A stretch of 64,000 nt of DNA from Paracoccus aerius (GCF_014656455.1 NZ_BNCL01000004.1:124001-188000), one strand, 5' to 3'. Positions 33,491-42,675 are shown, counted from the stretch's first letter. Numbers and translations: made by a program. The notes: generated by a model not told the origin, from the sequence alone.

Positions 33491-34831
33491 ATGCGCCTGA
33501 CCCTTGCCCTGCTTGCCTGCACCGCCGCCGCCCCTGCCCTGGCCCAGGAACGTTTTCCCGCGACGCTTGCGGGCCATGCCAGCCTTCCCGCCTTCAGCAT
33601 GGTCGTGCCTCCCGCCGATGCGCCGCGCGATCTGTGGGTGTCGGGCAAGTTCACCGGCAAGGCCCGCAACGAGGTGCCGATGTCGGTCGAGGGCGATGTC
33701 GGTCCTGCCTATGGCGGCCACAAGACCGGCATCTCGCTGCCCTTCATCGGCCAGCCGGTCCAGGGCATGTCGGGCCTGGCGATGAACCGGGACCAGGACG
33801 GGTCATGGTTCGCGCTGACCGACAACGGCTTCGGCAGCAAGGCCAACAGCCCTGATGCGATGCTGTTCTTTCACCGGATGCAGCCCGACTTCGCTACCGG
33901 CCGCGTGGCGCGGCTGGAAACCGTGTTCCTGCGCGACCCCGACCGCAAGGTGCCCTTCCGCATTGCCAACGAGGCAACCGACAGCCGCTATCTGACCGGT
34001 GCGGATTTCGACCCTGAAAGCATCCAGGCCCACGGTGACGAGATCTGGATCGGCGACGAGTTCGGTCCTTTTGTCCTGCGCGTGGCCCGGGACGGGCGGG
34101 TGCTGTCGGTGCATCAAACCATGCTGGACGGCACGCCGCTGGCGGGGCCCGACACGCCGGGCACCGTGGTTCCCGCGCAGGCGGGCGTGGATTTCCAGGC
34201 CCAGCGGTCAGGCGGATACGAGGGAATGGCCCTGCAGCCCGGCACGGGCCTTCTGTGGGCGATGCTTGAAAAGCCGCTGCTGGGCGCTGACGGCCAGCCG
34301 GAAGGCCGCTTCCTGCGGGTGATGACCTTTGATACCGCCGCGGGCGACTGGACGGGCGACAGCTTCCGGTTCCGACTGTCGGACGGGGCGACGGCGATCG
34401 GCGACTTCAACTTCATCGACGAAACCCGCGCCCTGGTGATCGAGCGGGACAATGGCGAAGGCAATGCCGCGCTTGCCTGCGCCGAGGGGGCCACCGACCA
34501 AGGCGCCTGCTACCCGCAGCCCGCCCGCGTCAAGAACGTGGTGCTGGTCGACACCGCAAACCGCGACGACGAAGGCTTCATCCGCCGCATCGGCCATGTC
34601 GACCTGCTGGACATCGCCGATCCCGATGGAAAGGCACCCGAAGGGATGGCGACCGATGGCCGGTTCACCTTCCCCTTCTTCACCATCGAGAACGTGGCCC
34701 GCGTCGATGACACCCATATCCTGGTTGCCAATGACAACAACCTGCCCTTCTCGGGCGGGCGGGAGATCGGCAAGGCCGCGGATAGCGAGTTCATCCTGCT
34801 GTCCGTGCCGGAACTTCTGGCGGCACGCTGA
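33491..34831 (+). CDS. Exported phytase-like esterase (PF13449 type)
   Basis: 446-residue protein with a signal peptide (MRLTLALLACTAAAPALAQ). The mature part matches the 'esterase-like activity of phytase' family, a beta-propeller: GMSGLAMNRDQDGSWFALTDNGFG, DPESIQAHGDEIWIGDEFGPFVLR, YEGMALQPG and a C-terminal ILVANDNNLPFSGGR. Likely acts in the periplasm on phosphate esters or inositol phosphates; substrate is uncertain. In-frame ATGs at 33452 and 33470 would lengthen the N-region. It is separate from the rsh operon by 95 nt. Confidence 0.85.
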   Translation: MRLTLALLACTAAAPALAQERFPATLAGHASLPAFSMVVPPADAPRDLWVSGKFTGKARNEVPMSVEGDVGPAYGGHKTGISLPFIGQPVQGMSGLAMNRDQDGSWFALTDNGFGSKANSPDAMLFFHRMQPDFATGRVARLETVFLRDPDRKVPFRIANEATDSRYLTGADFDPESIQAHGDEIWIGDEFGPFVLRVARDGRVLSVHQTMLDGTPLAGPDTPGTVVPAQAGVDFQAQRSGGYEGMALQPGTGLLWAMLEKPLLGADGQPEGRFLRVMTFDTAAGDWTGDSFRFRLSDGATAIGDFNFIDETRALVIERDNGEGNAALACAEGATDQGACYPQPARVKNVVLVDTANRDDEGFIRRIGHVDLLDIADPDGKAPEGMATDGRFTFPFFTIENVARVDDTHILVANDNNLPFSGGREIGKAADSEFILLSVPELLAAR

Positions 34832-34840
34832 GGCCGGAAG

Positions 34841-34895
34841 GCGGGGGACTTCACGTCCCCCGCGCCCCCTGTGGGATATTTGCCCCAAGATGAAC
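34841..34895 (+). repeat. Dispersed intergenic element, copy C, with terminator hairpin
   Basis: Perfect hairpin GCGGGGGAC-TTCAC-GTCCCCCGC (34841-34863), then CCCCCTGT and the core GGGATATTTG-CCCC-AAGATGAAC. The order (G-rich hairpin, GGATATTT, AAGA-GAA) is the same as in copies A and B. It lies between convergent phytase-like and otsA genes and is probably the terminator of the former. Confidence 0.7.
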
Positions 34896-34897
34896 GG

Positions 34898-36253
34898 TCA
34901 GCGTCCTGCCCGGCCCAAGGCGTCAAGATAGGCGGCGGACCACCAGCCGACATCCTGTTCAACAACGCCGCGCAGAAGGGCCGCATGGCGTTCCTGCCGT
35001 TCTTCCAGCGGCATGGCGATGGCCTGCTGCATGGCCTGGGCCAGTTCCCCGGGGTCGTGGGGGTTGATGATCAGCGCCTCGGGCATCTGTTCGGCCGCGC
35101 CGGCGAAGCGGGACAGGATCAGCACGCCGGGATCGGCGGGATCCTGGGCCGCGACATATTCCTTGGCCACAAGGTTCATCCCATCCGCCAGGGGCGTCAC
35201 GAGGCCGACCCTCGACTGCCGGTAGAGCCCTGCCAGCTCGTCGCGGGGGATCGGGCGGTGGATGAAGCGGATGGGCGTCCAGTTGACGGTCGCGAACTGA
35301 CCGTTGACGCGGCCTGCCAGATGCTCGGTTTCCTCGCGGATCTGCTGGTAGGCATCGACGGATTCGCGTGTGGGCGGGGCGATCTGCAGCAGCATCACCT
35401 TTTCCGTCAGCGACGGGTCGTTTTCCAGAAGATACTGGAACGCCCGGAACCGCTGCGGGATGCCCTTGGAATAATCAAGCCGGTCCACGCCGATCATCGA
35501 CTGCGACCCGGTCAAGGTGCGCATCCGGTCTTCCTGGCGCGCGCCCCGGGCCAGGGCGATGAAGGCCTGGGCATCGATCCCTATGGGAAAGACACCGGCC
35601 CGGATGCTGCGGCCCGCGATGCGGAACTCGGTATCGGAAAGCTGTTCCATATCGGTCAGCGTGCGGGCGCTTGTGGCGAAATGGTCAAGGTCGCGCTGCG
35701 CCTGGAATCCCACCAGGTCATAATGGGACAGCCATTCGAACAACTCGTCCGGGTTGGGCAGGGTGGCGCAGTCGGTGGGGCCGGGAAAGGGGATATGCAG
35801 GAAATGCCCGATCAGCCCCTTGACCCCCAGCTTGCGCAATTCCTGCGCCAGGGGGAAGAGCTGGTAGTCCTGGACCCAGATCCGGTCGTCGGGGCGCAGA
35901 TGCGGAACAACCAGCCGGGCGATGCGTTCGTTCACCCGGCGGTATCCTTCCAGATACTCCGGCAGGATCCGCATCAGGTCGGCGCGACCGTGGCAGACAG
36001 GCCACAGGACCGAATTGGAATAGCCCAGGTAATAATCGTCGTGATCCTGCGGGGTCAGGTCGAAGGACGCCCGCCCGAAAGCCGCGCCCTCGTGGTATGT
36101 CAGGTCGTCCGAAGGATCCTCGACGGTGTCGCCGGAAAAGCCGATCCACAACCCGCCCGAGCTGCGCAGGGCATCTTCAAGCGCGACGACCAGTCCGCCG
36201 GATGGGCTGTCGCCCAGGGGAATGCGGTTCGATATGGCAACAAGGCGCGACAT
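34898..36253 (-). CDS. otsA: Alpha,alpha-trehalose-phosphate synthase
   Basis: GT20 glycosyltransferase of 451 residues joining UDP-glucose and glucose-6-phosphate. The N-terminal glucose-6-phosphate site is RLVAISNRIPLGD followed by GGL. WPVCHGRADLMRI, WVQDYQLFPLAQELR and VDRLDYSKGIPQRFRAF are family motifs. LVTPLADGMNLVAKEYVA is the nucleotide-sugar site. It overlaps otsB by 1 nt (TGATG). Trehalose protects from osmotic stress and drying. Confidence 0.95.
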   Translation of the reverse strand: MSRLVAISNRIPLGDSPSGGLVVALEDALRSSGGLWIGFSGDTVEDPSDDLTYHEGAAFGRASFDLTPQDHDDYYLGYSNSVLWPVCHGRADLMRILPEYLEGYRRVNERIARLVVPHLRPDDRIWVQDYQLFPLAQELRKLGVKGLIGHFLHIPFPGPTDCATLPNPDELFEWLSHYDLVGFQAQRDLDHFATSARTLTDMEQLSDTEFRIAGRSIRAGVFPIGIDAQAFIALARGARQEDRMRTLTGSQSMIGVDRLDYSKGIPQRFRAFQYLLENDPSLTEKVMLLQIAPPTRESVDAYQQIREETEHLAGRVNGQFATVNWTPIRFIHRPIPRDELAGLYRQSRVGLVTPLADGMNLVAKEYVAAQDPADPGVLILSRFAGAAEQMPEALIINPHDPGELAQAMQQAIAMPLEERQERHAALLRGVVEQDVGWWSAAYLDALGRAGR

Positions 36254-36999
36254 CAGCCCAACCTTTCCAAGGCGTCGTCCAGCCAGCGGGCAAGGGCCGC
36301 GGGATCTGCCAGCCGCATCTGCGCGACAGTGTCGCCTTCACCGATCTTGATGCCCTGCCCGCCCAAGGCCTGGGCGCGGGCCATCGCCGCCTCGTCCGTC
36401 AGGTCGTCGCCGGCATAGACGGGAACGCGTCCCGAAAAGGGCACCATGGCCATCAGCCGGTCAAGCGCGCCGTCCTTGCCCGTGCCTGCGGGCCGCAGTT
36501 CGACCGCCATCTTGGCCGGCTGCAGCACCATGCCCGGATGCGTGTCGGCAAGCTGCTGCATCACATCCTCGACCACCTGGCGGAGAGAGGGATCGGCCCG
36601 ATAATGCAGCGCGACACCATGCGGCTTGCGCTCGACCAGAATGGCGGGATGCGCGGCCACCGCGCGGGCCGCAGATCCGTGCAGTTCTGCAACATCCAGA
36701 TCGATGCCATGCGTCTTCTGGATCCGCTGGCTGTCGAGGGACAGTTCGGCACCGTGGCTGCCCGCGACTGCGCCCGGAAAATCAGGCAGGAAGGCCCGCA
36801 GGTCGGCGACATCGCGGCCCGAGATCAGCGCGACCGCCCCGCCAAGCCTGTCATGCAGGCGCGCAAGCCTGCCGGGCAGGCCGGGCGGGATCACGACGGC
36901 ATCGGGCCTGGGGGCGATGTCCACCAGGCATCCGTCGAAGTCCAGGAACAGGGCGGATCCGGCTGTCAGGACGGGGGCATTCCGGGCAAGCGGCTGCAT
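36253..36999 (-). CDS. otsB: Trehalose-6-phosphate phosphatase
   Basis: HAD-superfamily phosphatase of 248 residues. The nucleophile motif is LFLDFDGCLVDIAP, motif II is ALISGR, and motif III/IV include PVYAGDDLTDEAAM; SHGAELSL and GKDGALDRL support OtsB. AGGAG lies 9 nt before the ATG. It is the first gene of otsBA. The divergent region up to the nitronate monooxygenase is 141 nt; no EcfG-type promoter match is present there, although trehalose genes are often under such control. Confidence 0.94.
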   Translation of the reverse strand: MQPLARNAPVLTAGSALFLDFDGCLVDIAPRPDAVVIPPGLPGRLARLHDRLGGAVALISGRDVADLRAFLPDFPGAVAGSHGAELSLDSQRIQKTHGIDLDVAELHGSAARAVAAHPAILVERKPHGVALHYRADPSLRQVVEDVMQQLADTHPGMVLQPAKMAVELRPAGTGKDGALDRLMAMVPFSGRVPVYAGDDLTDEAAMARAQALGGQGIKIGEGDTVAQMRLADPAALARWLDDALERLG

Positions 37000-37140
37000 C
37001 GGCGCGCATTCTCCTTTGCAACGGGTCCGATACCAACCCTTGGGATCGCGATCGGTTCACCACCGCGTGAGTTTTTCCGCCGCGTCAGTGTTGCCCGATC
37101 CCGACCCGCAGGACATCCTGCCCGAAATTCCGGAGGAACC

Positions 37141-38106
37141 ATGCTGCCCCCCATCCTGTCCGCCTTGCGCATTCCCGTTGTCGCCTCGCCCATGTTCATC
37201 GTCTCGGGACCGGAACTGGTGATCGCCCAGTGCAAGGCGGGCATCGTCGGCAGCTTCCCCGCCCTGAACGCGCGCGAGCAGGACGGAGAGCCGCCGCTGC
37301 TGGACGCCTGGCTGACCCGGATCGCCGAGGAACTGGACCGCCACAACCAGGCCAATCCCGACCATCCCGCCGCGCCATTCGCGGTGAACCAGATCGTCCA
37401 TCGCAGCAATGCCCGGCTGGAACGCGACATCGAGATCTGCCACCGCCACCGCGTGCCGATCTGGATCACCAGCCTGGGCGCGCGGGTCGAGGTGAACCAG
37501 GCCGCCCATGACTGCGGCGGCATCGCGCTGCATGACGTGATCAACAACGTCTTCGCGCGCAAAGCCGTCGAGAAGGGCGCCGACGGGCTGATCGCGGTCG
37601 CAGCCGGCGCGGGCGGCCATGCGGGTCCGCTGTCACCCTTTGCGCTGATCCAGGAAATTCGCGAATGGTTCGACGGCCCGCTGCTGCTGTCGGGTGCCAT
37701 CGCCACCGGGGGGGCCGTGCTGGCCGCGCAGGCCATGGGGGCCGATCTGGCCTATATCGGCAGCCCCTTCATCGCCACGACGGAAGCGAACGCCCAGCCC
37801 GACTACAAGCGGATGATCGTGGAAAGCGGGGCGATGGACATCGTCACCTCGTCGCTGTTCACGGGCGTGTCGGGGAACTACCTCGCCCCGTCGATCCGCG
37901 CGGCGGGGATGGATCCGGACAATCTGGAAGGGGCCGATCCCTCGGCGATGAACTTTGGCAGCAATGCGGCCAAGGCCAAGGCCTGGAGCCAGATCTGGGG
38001 GTCGGGCCAGGGCATCGGCGCGGTGCGCGACATCGTGCCCGCCGCCACCCGCATCGACCGTCTGTCCCGCGAATACGCGGCGGCCAAGGCCGCGATCTGC
38101 GGCTGA
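37141..38106 (+). CDS. Nitronate monooxygenase (2-nitropropane dioxygenase family)
   Basis: FMN-dependent TIM-barrel enzyme of 321 residues oxidising alkyl nitronates such as propionate 3-nitronate. [31 protein letters not shown] is the N-terminal flavin strand region (residues about 13-43), AAGAGGHAG contains the catalytic-region His, and [25 protein letters not shown] is the phosphate-binding part. Start is the ATG after GGAGGAACC. It stands alone, divergent from otsBA. Actual substrate not predictable. Confidence 0.9.
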   Translation: MLPPILSALRIPVVASPMFIVSGPELVIAQCKAGIVGSFPALNAREQDGEPPLLDAWLTRIAEELDRHNQANPDHPAAPFAVNQIVHRSNARLERDIEICHRHRVPIWITSLGARVEVNQAAHDCGGIALHDVINNVFARKAVEKGADGLIAVAAGAGGHAGPLSPFALIQEIREWFDGPLLLSGAIATGGAVLAAQAMGADLAYIGSPFIATTEANAQPDYKRMIVESGAMDIVTSSLFTGVSGNYLAPSIRAAGMDPDNLEGADPSAMNFGSNAAKAKAWSQIWGSGQGIGAVRDIVPAATRIDRLSREYAAAKAAICG

Positions 38107-38122
38107 ACCTTTGCGGACCGGG

Positions 38123-38151
38123 CCTTCGTTCCCATATGAGGGCTACGAAGG
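38123..38151 (+). promoter_or_regulatory. Leader hairpin of msrBA
   Basis: CCTTCGT-T-CCC-ATATGA-GGG-CT-ACGAAGG: a 10-bp interrupted stem ending 17 nt before the msrB start. The 3' side and following bases (ACGAAGGACCA-G-CGGA) repeat the leader of the phytase-like gene at 33473 with one mismatch. It could be an mRNA structure or an operator. Confidence 0.45.
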
Positions 38152-38168
38152 ACCAGCGGAGGACAAGC

Positions 38169-38615
38169 ATGGCCTATGAGAAGACTGCCGACGCCCTGGC
38201 GCGGCTGACGCCCGAGCAGTATCGCGTCACGCAGGAAAACGGCACCGAGCGCGCCTTTACGGGCGAATACGACCATCATTTCGAACCCGGCATCTATGTG
38301 GACGTGGTTTCGGGCGAGCCGCTGTTCGCATCGTCCGCGAAATACAATTCCGGCTGCGGCTGGCCCGCCTTCACAAAGCCCATCGAAGACAACGTGACCG
38401 AACACCGCGACCTGTCGCATGGCATGGTCCGGGTCGAGGTCCGGTCCAAGCATGGCGACAGCCATCTGGGCCATGTCTTTCCCGACGGCCCGCGCGAGGC
38501 GGGCGGGCTGCGCTATTGCATCAACTCGGCCGCGCTGCGCTTCGTGCCCCGCGACCGGATGGAAGCCGAGGGATACGGCGCCTACCTGTCCCAGGTCGAG
38601 GAGGCGGCACGATGA
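38169..38615 (+). CDS. msrB: Peptide-methionine (R)-S-oxide reductase
   Basis: 148-residue MsrB that repairs methionine-R-sulfoxide. [28 protein letters not shown] and [12 protein letters not shown] with the catalytic Cys are all present. The two CxxC pairs that bind zinc in many MsrBs are missing: the first site reads [10 protein letters not shown]. This is therefore the zinc-free type. The stop overlaps msrA by ATGA. No signal peptide, so it is cytoplasmic. Confidence 0.95.
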   Translation: MAYEKTADALARLTPEQYRVTQENGTERAFTGEYDHHFEPGIYVDVVSGEPLFASSAKYNSGCGWPAFTKPIEDNVTEHRDLSHGMVRVEVRSKHGDSHLGHVFPDGPREAGGLRYCINSAALRFVPRDRMEAEGYGAYLSQVEEAAR

Positions 38616-39121
38616 GCGAACGGGCGGTTCTTGCAGGCGGCTGCTTCTGGGGAATGCAGGATCTGATCCGCCGCCTGCCCGGCGTCGTCACGACGCGGGT
38701 GGGCTATACGGGCGATGATTTCCCGAATGCCACCTATCGCAACCACGGCAACCATGCCGAAGGGATCGAGATCATGTTCGATCCCGGCATCATCACCTAT
38801 CGCCGCCTGCTGGAGGTGTTCTTCCAGATCCACGATCCCACCACGCCGAACCGGCAGGGCAACGACATCGGCCCCAGCTATCGTTCGGCCATCTATTACG
38901 TGGACGAAGAGCAGAAGCGCGTGGCCGAGGAGACGATCGAGGATGTCAACGCCTCGGGCCTGTGGCCGGGCAAGGTCGTCACCGAAGTCGAGCCGGTGGG
39001 CGAGTTCTGGGAAGCCGAGCCCGAGCATCAGGATTACCTGGAACGCTTTCCCAACGGCTATACCTGCCACTTCCCGCGCCCGAACTGGGTGCTGCCGAAA
39101 GCGCCCCGCACGGTCCAGTAG
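38612..39121 (+). CDS. msrA: Peptide-methionine (S)-S-oxide reductase
   Basis: 169-residue MsrA acting on the S epimer. The catalytic motif is [12 protein letters not shown] with the nucleophilic Cys11; [16 protein letters not shown] and [24 protein letters not shown] follow. [10 protein letters not shown] carries a possible resolving Cys. It is translationally coupled to msrB and converges on the YqgE gene with a 9-nt gap and no terminator hairpin. Confidence 0.95.
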   Translation: MSERAVLAGGCFWGMQDLIRRLPGVVTTRVGYTGDDFPNATYRNHGNHAEGIEIMFDPGIITYRRLLEVFFQIHDPTTPNRQGNDIGPSYRSAIYYVDEEQKRVAEETIEDVNASGLWPGKVVTEVEPVGEFWEAEPEHQDYLERFPNGYTCHFPRPNWVLPKAPRTVQ

Positions 39122-39130
39122 GTCAGGGCA

Positions 39131-39754
39131 TCAGGCGTGGCCCGCCGCTGCCGACAGCAGCGACGGGTCGATGCCCTGGGCGCGCAGCGCAGTCTGCCAC
39201 TTGTCGGAATGGGCGGTGCTGAAGATCAGTTCCTCGGCGCCGTCGCCGGTCAGCCAGCCGTTCTGCAGCATCTCGTCTTCCAATTGGCCCGGCCCCCATC
39301 CGGCATAGCCCAGCGCCAGCACCGCCGAGGCGGGTCCATGCCCGTTTGCCAGTTCCTCGAGAATGTCGCGGGTGGTCGTCATCGCCAGCGTGCGCCCGAT
39401 CCGCAGCCGACCTTCCGGGTCGTTGCCATGTTCGGGGACATTGTGCAGGACAAAGCCCCGCCCCGGCTCGACCGGGCCGCCGAAGCGCACCTCAATGGGG
39501 CGGGCCGAACCGTCGCTGTCGATGCCAAGCTGTTCCAGCAGGTCGCCGAAGTCGATTTCGGGCAGGGGGCGGTTCAGGACCAGGCCCATCGCGCCTTCAT
39601 CGGTATGGGCGCAGATCAGCACGACCGAGCGTTCGAACCGAGGATCGGCCATGCCCGGCATCGCGATCAGGATCTTCCCGGTGAGGTTGGTTTCCCCCGC
39701 ACGGGCGAACGGAATGCCGCCGGATTGGCTGCCATGGATGTCGGAACTGCTCAT
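39131..39754 (-). CDS. YqgE/AlgH-family protein
   Basis: 207-residue protein of the YqgE/AlgH family (UPF0301). ETNLTGKILIAMPGMADPRFERSVVLICAH is the conserved N-terminal strand-helix region (about residues 20-50), then GAMGLVLNRPLP, RFGGPVEPGRGFVLH and LGYAGWGPGQLEDEM. Function is not established; AlgH was first linked to alginate regulation. TCCTTC-type complement (GAAGGGGAAGGAGAACAG) gives a strong ribosome site before ATG 39754. It is divergent from the DsbD-alpha protein gene. Confidence 0.92.
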   Translation of the reverse strand: MSSSDIHGSQSGGIPFARAGETNLTGKILIAMPGMADPRFERSVVLICAHTDEGAMGLVLNRPLPEIDFGDLLEQLGIDSDGSARPIEVRFGGPVEPGRGFVLHNVPEHGNDPEGRLRIGRTLAMTTTRDILEELANGHGPASAVLALGYAGWGPGQLEDEMLQNGWLTGDGAEELIFSTAHSDKWQTALRAQGIDPSLLSAAAGHA

Positions 39755-39856
39755 CTGTTCTCCTTCCCCTTCAAGATCGGCCCTGGCCGCCAGGGATGCA
39801 AGTCCTGCGCGGAATTGTGACTTCATCCGGCCCGCGCCAGCCGCTATCGCTGGATC

Positions 39857-40630
39857 ATGATCCGATCCGTCCTGCCCTTCGCCTGCCTTTGCCTGGCCGC
39901 GGCGCCCTTGGCCGCCGAGACCCCGACCCCGGGCCTGGCCGATGCGCGCATCCTGCCTGGCTGGACCCAGTCGGACGGAAGCCGCATGGGCGCCATCGAG
40001 TTCCAGCTTGAGCCGGGCTGGAAGACCTATTGGCGCAATCCGGGCGACAGCGGCCTGCCACCAGACTTCGACTGGACAGGCTCGGGCAATCTTGCGGGGC
40101 TCACGCTGCACTGGCCCGCACCCGAGGCCATCCCGTCTGGCGATGGCATGGCGCTTGGCTATCACGGCCGTCTGGTTCTTCCCTTCACCGCGCAACCCGC
40201 CGATCCCGCTCGCCCGGTCGATCTGGCGGTCCGCGTCGATTTCGGCCTGTGCAAGGACGTCTGCGTGCCGGCCCATGTCGCGCTGACGGCAGGCCCGGCG
40301 GAACAGGGGCCGGATCCCGCGATCCTGGCCGCGATGGATCAGGTGCCGCGTCCCGCCCCCGACCGCCCGGCCTGCAGGCTGGAGCCGATCAGCGACGGGA
40401 TCCGGGTCACCGCCACCCTGCCCCGCCCGGCGGCACTGGCGGCGATGGAACTGGCCGATACCGAAGTCTGGATCTCGACCACCGAGATCGCGACCGAGGC
40501 CGGGCGCACGGTCCTGACGGCCGATTTCGTCCCGCCCCAGGCAGAGCCCTTCGACCTTCCGCAGGACAGGCTGGTCTTCACGGTGATGGCCGATGAGGGC
40601 GCGGTCGAGATGCGGGGCTGCGCGGGCTAG
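39857..40630 (+). CDS. Exported DsbD-alpha-domain protein (standalone)
   Basis: 257-residue protein with a signal peptide (MIRSVLPFACLCLAAAPLAA). The mature chain has the immunoglobulin-like fold of the DsbD N-terminal domain: GAIEFQLEPGWKTYWRNPGDSGLPPDF, then a redox pair in FGLCKDVCVPAH (CxxxC). A second half repeats a similar fold. Unlike DsbD/ScsB it lacks the transmembrane and thioredoxin domains, so it must receive electrons from another membrane protein. A periplasmic thiol reductase role is inferred. Its TAG stop is shared with the UDG gene (CTAG). Confidence 0.83.
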   Translation: MIRSVLPFACLCLAAAPLAAETPTPGLADARILPGWTQSDGSRMGAIEFQLEPGWKTYWRNPGDSGLPPDFDWTGSGNLAGLTLHWPAPEAIPSGDGMALGYHGRLVLPFTAQPADPARPVDLAVRVDFGLCKDVCVPAHVALTAGPAEQGPDPAILAAMDQVPRPAPDRPACRLEPISDGIRVTATLPRPAALAAMELADTEVWISTTEIATEAGRTVLTADFVPPQAEPFDLPQDRLVFTVMADEGAVEMRGCAG

Positions 40631-41445
40631 GCCTGCCCGTCCAGACGCGCAGCCAGCGACAGGAGGTCGGCCCAGGCTTCGCGCTTGGCGGGCGGGTTTC
40701 GCAGCAGATAGGCCGGGTGCGCCATGGGCAGGGCGGGACGGCCGAAGGCCTGGGTCCAGGTGCCGCGCAGGCGCAGGATGCCGCGCCGGCCGATCGCCGC
40801 ATCGCAGGCGATGTTGCCCATCAGCACGATCACGTCCGGGGCTGCTAGTTCGATATGGCGGCGGACGAAGGGCAGGCTGACGGCGATCTCGTCCGGCTGC
40901 GGGTCGCGGTTGCCGGGCGGGCGCCAAGTCAGGACATTGGTGATATACAGCGCCCGTTCCGCATCGACGGATTGGCGCGACAGGCCGATGGCATCGAACA
41001 TGCGGTCCAGCAATTGCCCTGCGCGGCCCACGAAGGGGCGGCCCTGCCGGTCCTCCTCGTCGCCCGGAGCCTCGCCCAGGATCAGGACGCGGGCGGCGGG
41101 GTTTCCGTCGGCAAAGCAGAAATTGCGCGCGCCCTTCTTCAACTCGATCCCGTCAAAGCGTTCCTGCGCGGCGGCAAGCGCATCCAGCGTATCGGCCTGC
41201 GCCGCCAGGGCCTCGGCCTGGGCCACGCGCCCGGGCAGGTCGTCGTCATCCGCCGTTAGGGTCAAGGCGGGCGCGGCAGGGGGCGTCATCGCGATGAGCG
41301 GCGGGGGCGGGGCGGCAGCGACTTGGAAGCGGTCCGCGGGCACGTCGCCCATGGCCTCGTCCACGCCCATCTCGGCCTGCCATTCCAGCAGCGCCAAGGC
41401 CGTCTCTGCGTCCAGTTCGATCCCCTGATAGGTCAGCCGGTCCAC
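40627..41445 (-). CDS. Family 4/5-like uracil-DNA glycosylase
   Basis: 272-residue uracil-DNA glycosylase of the SPO1-polymerase-related type. An Ala/Pro-rich N-terminus (about 40-70) precedes the catalytic domain: ILGEAPGDEEDRQGRPFVGRAGQLLDRM (GEAPG and PFVGRAG), YITNVLTWRPPGNRDPQ and the closing MAHPAYLLRNP. Only two cysteines exist in the whole chain (110 and 214), so the four-Cys iron-sulfur site of classical family 4 enzymes is absent. The start is GTG. It is 3 nt downstream of petR. Confidence 0.87.
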   Translation of the reverse strand: MDRLTYQGIELDAETALALLEWQAEMGVDEAMGDVPADRFQVAAAPPPPLIAMTPPAAPALTLTADDDDLPGRVAQAEALAAQADTLDALAAAQERFDGIELKKGARNFCFADGNPAARVLILGEAPGDEEDRQGRPFVGRAGQLLDRMFDAIGLSRQSVDAERALYITNVLTWRPPGNRDPQPDEIAVSLPFVRRHIELAAPDVIVLMGNIACDAAIGRRGILRLRGTWTQAFGRPALPMAHPAYLLRNPPAKREAWADLLSLAARLDGQA

Positions 41446-41448
41446 GGG

Positions 41449-42153
41449 TCAGTCCACGACCAGCATATAGCCCGTGCCCCGTACGGTCTGCAGAAAGCGC
41501 GGCTCTCGGGGGTCGGGCTCGATCTTGCGGCGCAGGCGGGTGATCTGCACGTCGATGGCGCGTTCGCTGTTCTCGGCCTCGTCGCCGGTGCCGCGGCCCA
41601 GGTCGTCGATCAGGTCGGCCCGGCTGACGGGTTCGCCCTTGCTGGCGGCAAGGCGGCGCAGCAGCGCCTGTTCGGTGCCGGTCAGGCGCAGGTGGTTCTC
41701 GCCCTGCCACAATTCGCCCTTGTCGATGTCGTATCGCAGCGCGCCCAGCGTCAGGAACTTGGGCTGGCGAACCTCGGGCGCGGGGATGCGGCGCAGGATG
41801 GCGCTGATGCGCAGCAGCAGCTCGCGCGGCTCGAAGGGCTTTGCCAGATAATCGTCGGCGCCCACCTCCAGCCCGGTGATCCGGTCCTCGGTCTCGCCCC
41901 GCGCGGTCAGCAGCAGGATGGGCGTGGTCAGCGTCTCGCGCAGGGACCGGGTCAGGGCAAAGCCGTCCTCGCCCGGCATCATCACGTCCAGCACGATCAT
42001 GTCGAAGTCCAGCCCTGCCAGCAGCCGCCGGGCCTGGGCCGCGTCGCGGGCCAGCGTCACCAGGAAGCCGTTCTTGCGTAGGAATCGCCCCAGCAGCGCA
42101 CGGATGCGTTCATCGTCGTCGACGATCAGCAGATGGGCGTCGGTCTGGCTCAT
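41449..42153 (-). CDS. petR: OmpR-family response regulator (PetR-like)
   Basis: 234-residue two-component regulator. The receiver domain has LIVDDDERIRALL, the phospho-acceptor Asp in MIVLDVMMPGEDG and Lys in YLAKPFEPREL. The winged-helix domain ends ERAIDVQITRLRRKIEPDP and TVRGTGYMLV. With a MarR-type gene directly upstream it matches the petP-petR operon described in Rhodobacter capsulatus. No cognate histidine kinase is adjacent. The target genes are unknown here. Confidence 0.88.
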   Translation of the reverse strand: MSQTDAHLLIVDDDERIRALLGRFLRKNGFLVTLARDAAQARRLLAGLDFDMIVLDVMMPGEDGFALTRSLRETLTTPILLLTARGETEDRITGLEVGADDYLAKPFEPRELLLRISAILRRIPAPEVRQPKFLTLGALRYDIDKGELWQGENHLRLTGTEQALLRRLAASKGEPVSRADLIDDLGRGTGDEAENSERAIDVQITRLRRKIEPDPREPRFLQTVRGTGYMLVVD

Positions 42154-42162
42154 GGCGGGCCT

Positions 42163-42675
42163 TTATTCGGGCAGATCCTTCATCGACTGATACTGCGCCC
42201 GCGTCTCGGGGTCCATCATCGCTTCCAGCACCTGCCGGAAGCCCGCCACCGCCTGCGGGCCGGCGGCGCGATAGGCCTGGCGCATCCGCGCCCGCTGCGC
42301 CTCGGACAGGCGGCGTTCCAGCGCCGTGCCGTCCTCGGTCAGGAACAGGTGACGTTCGCGCCGGTCGCGGCGGCCGACGCGGCTTTCGACCAGCCCGTCC
42401 TCGATCAGGGTGCGCAGCACGCGGTTCAAAGACTGCTTTGTCACCCCCAGCACGGCCAGCAGCGACGTCACCGTCAGCCCCGGATTGCGATGGATGAAAT
42501 GCAGCGCCCGGTGATGGGCGCGGCCATAGTCCATGTCGGCCAGGATCAGGTCGGGATCGGCCGTAAAGGCCCGATAGGCAAAGAACATCGCCTCGATCCC
42601 GCGACGCAGCTTCTCGTCCGTCAGGAACAGCAGATCATCGCCCATCATGCTGTGAACGCGAAGCGTCTCGACCAT
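42163..42675 (-). CDS. petP: MarR-family regulator (PetP-like)
   Basis: 170-residue winged-helix regulator. DMDYGRAHHRALHFIHRNPG opens the domain, LLAVLGVTKQSLNRVLRTLIEDGLVES is the recognition region and RRDRRERHLFLTEDG the wing. It is 9 nt upstream of petR, in the petP-petR order known from R. capsulatus. Divergent from ilvE across 155 nt that contain a GCCCT-GAT-AGGGC palindrome at 42697-42709, a possible operator. Confidence 0.88.
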   Translation of the reverse strand: MVETLRVHSMMGDDLLFLTDEKLRRGIEAMFFAYRAFTADPDLILADMDYGRAHHRALHFIHRNPGLTVTSLLAVLGVTKQSLNRVLRTLIEDGLVESRVGRRDRRERHLFLTEDGTALERRLSEAQRARMRQAYRAAGPQAVAGFRQVLEAMMDPETRAQYQSMKDLPE

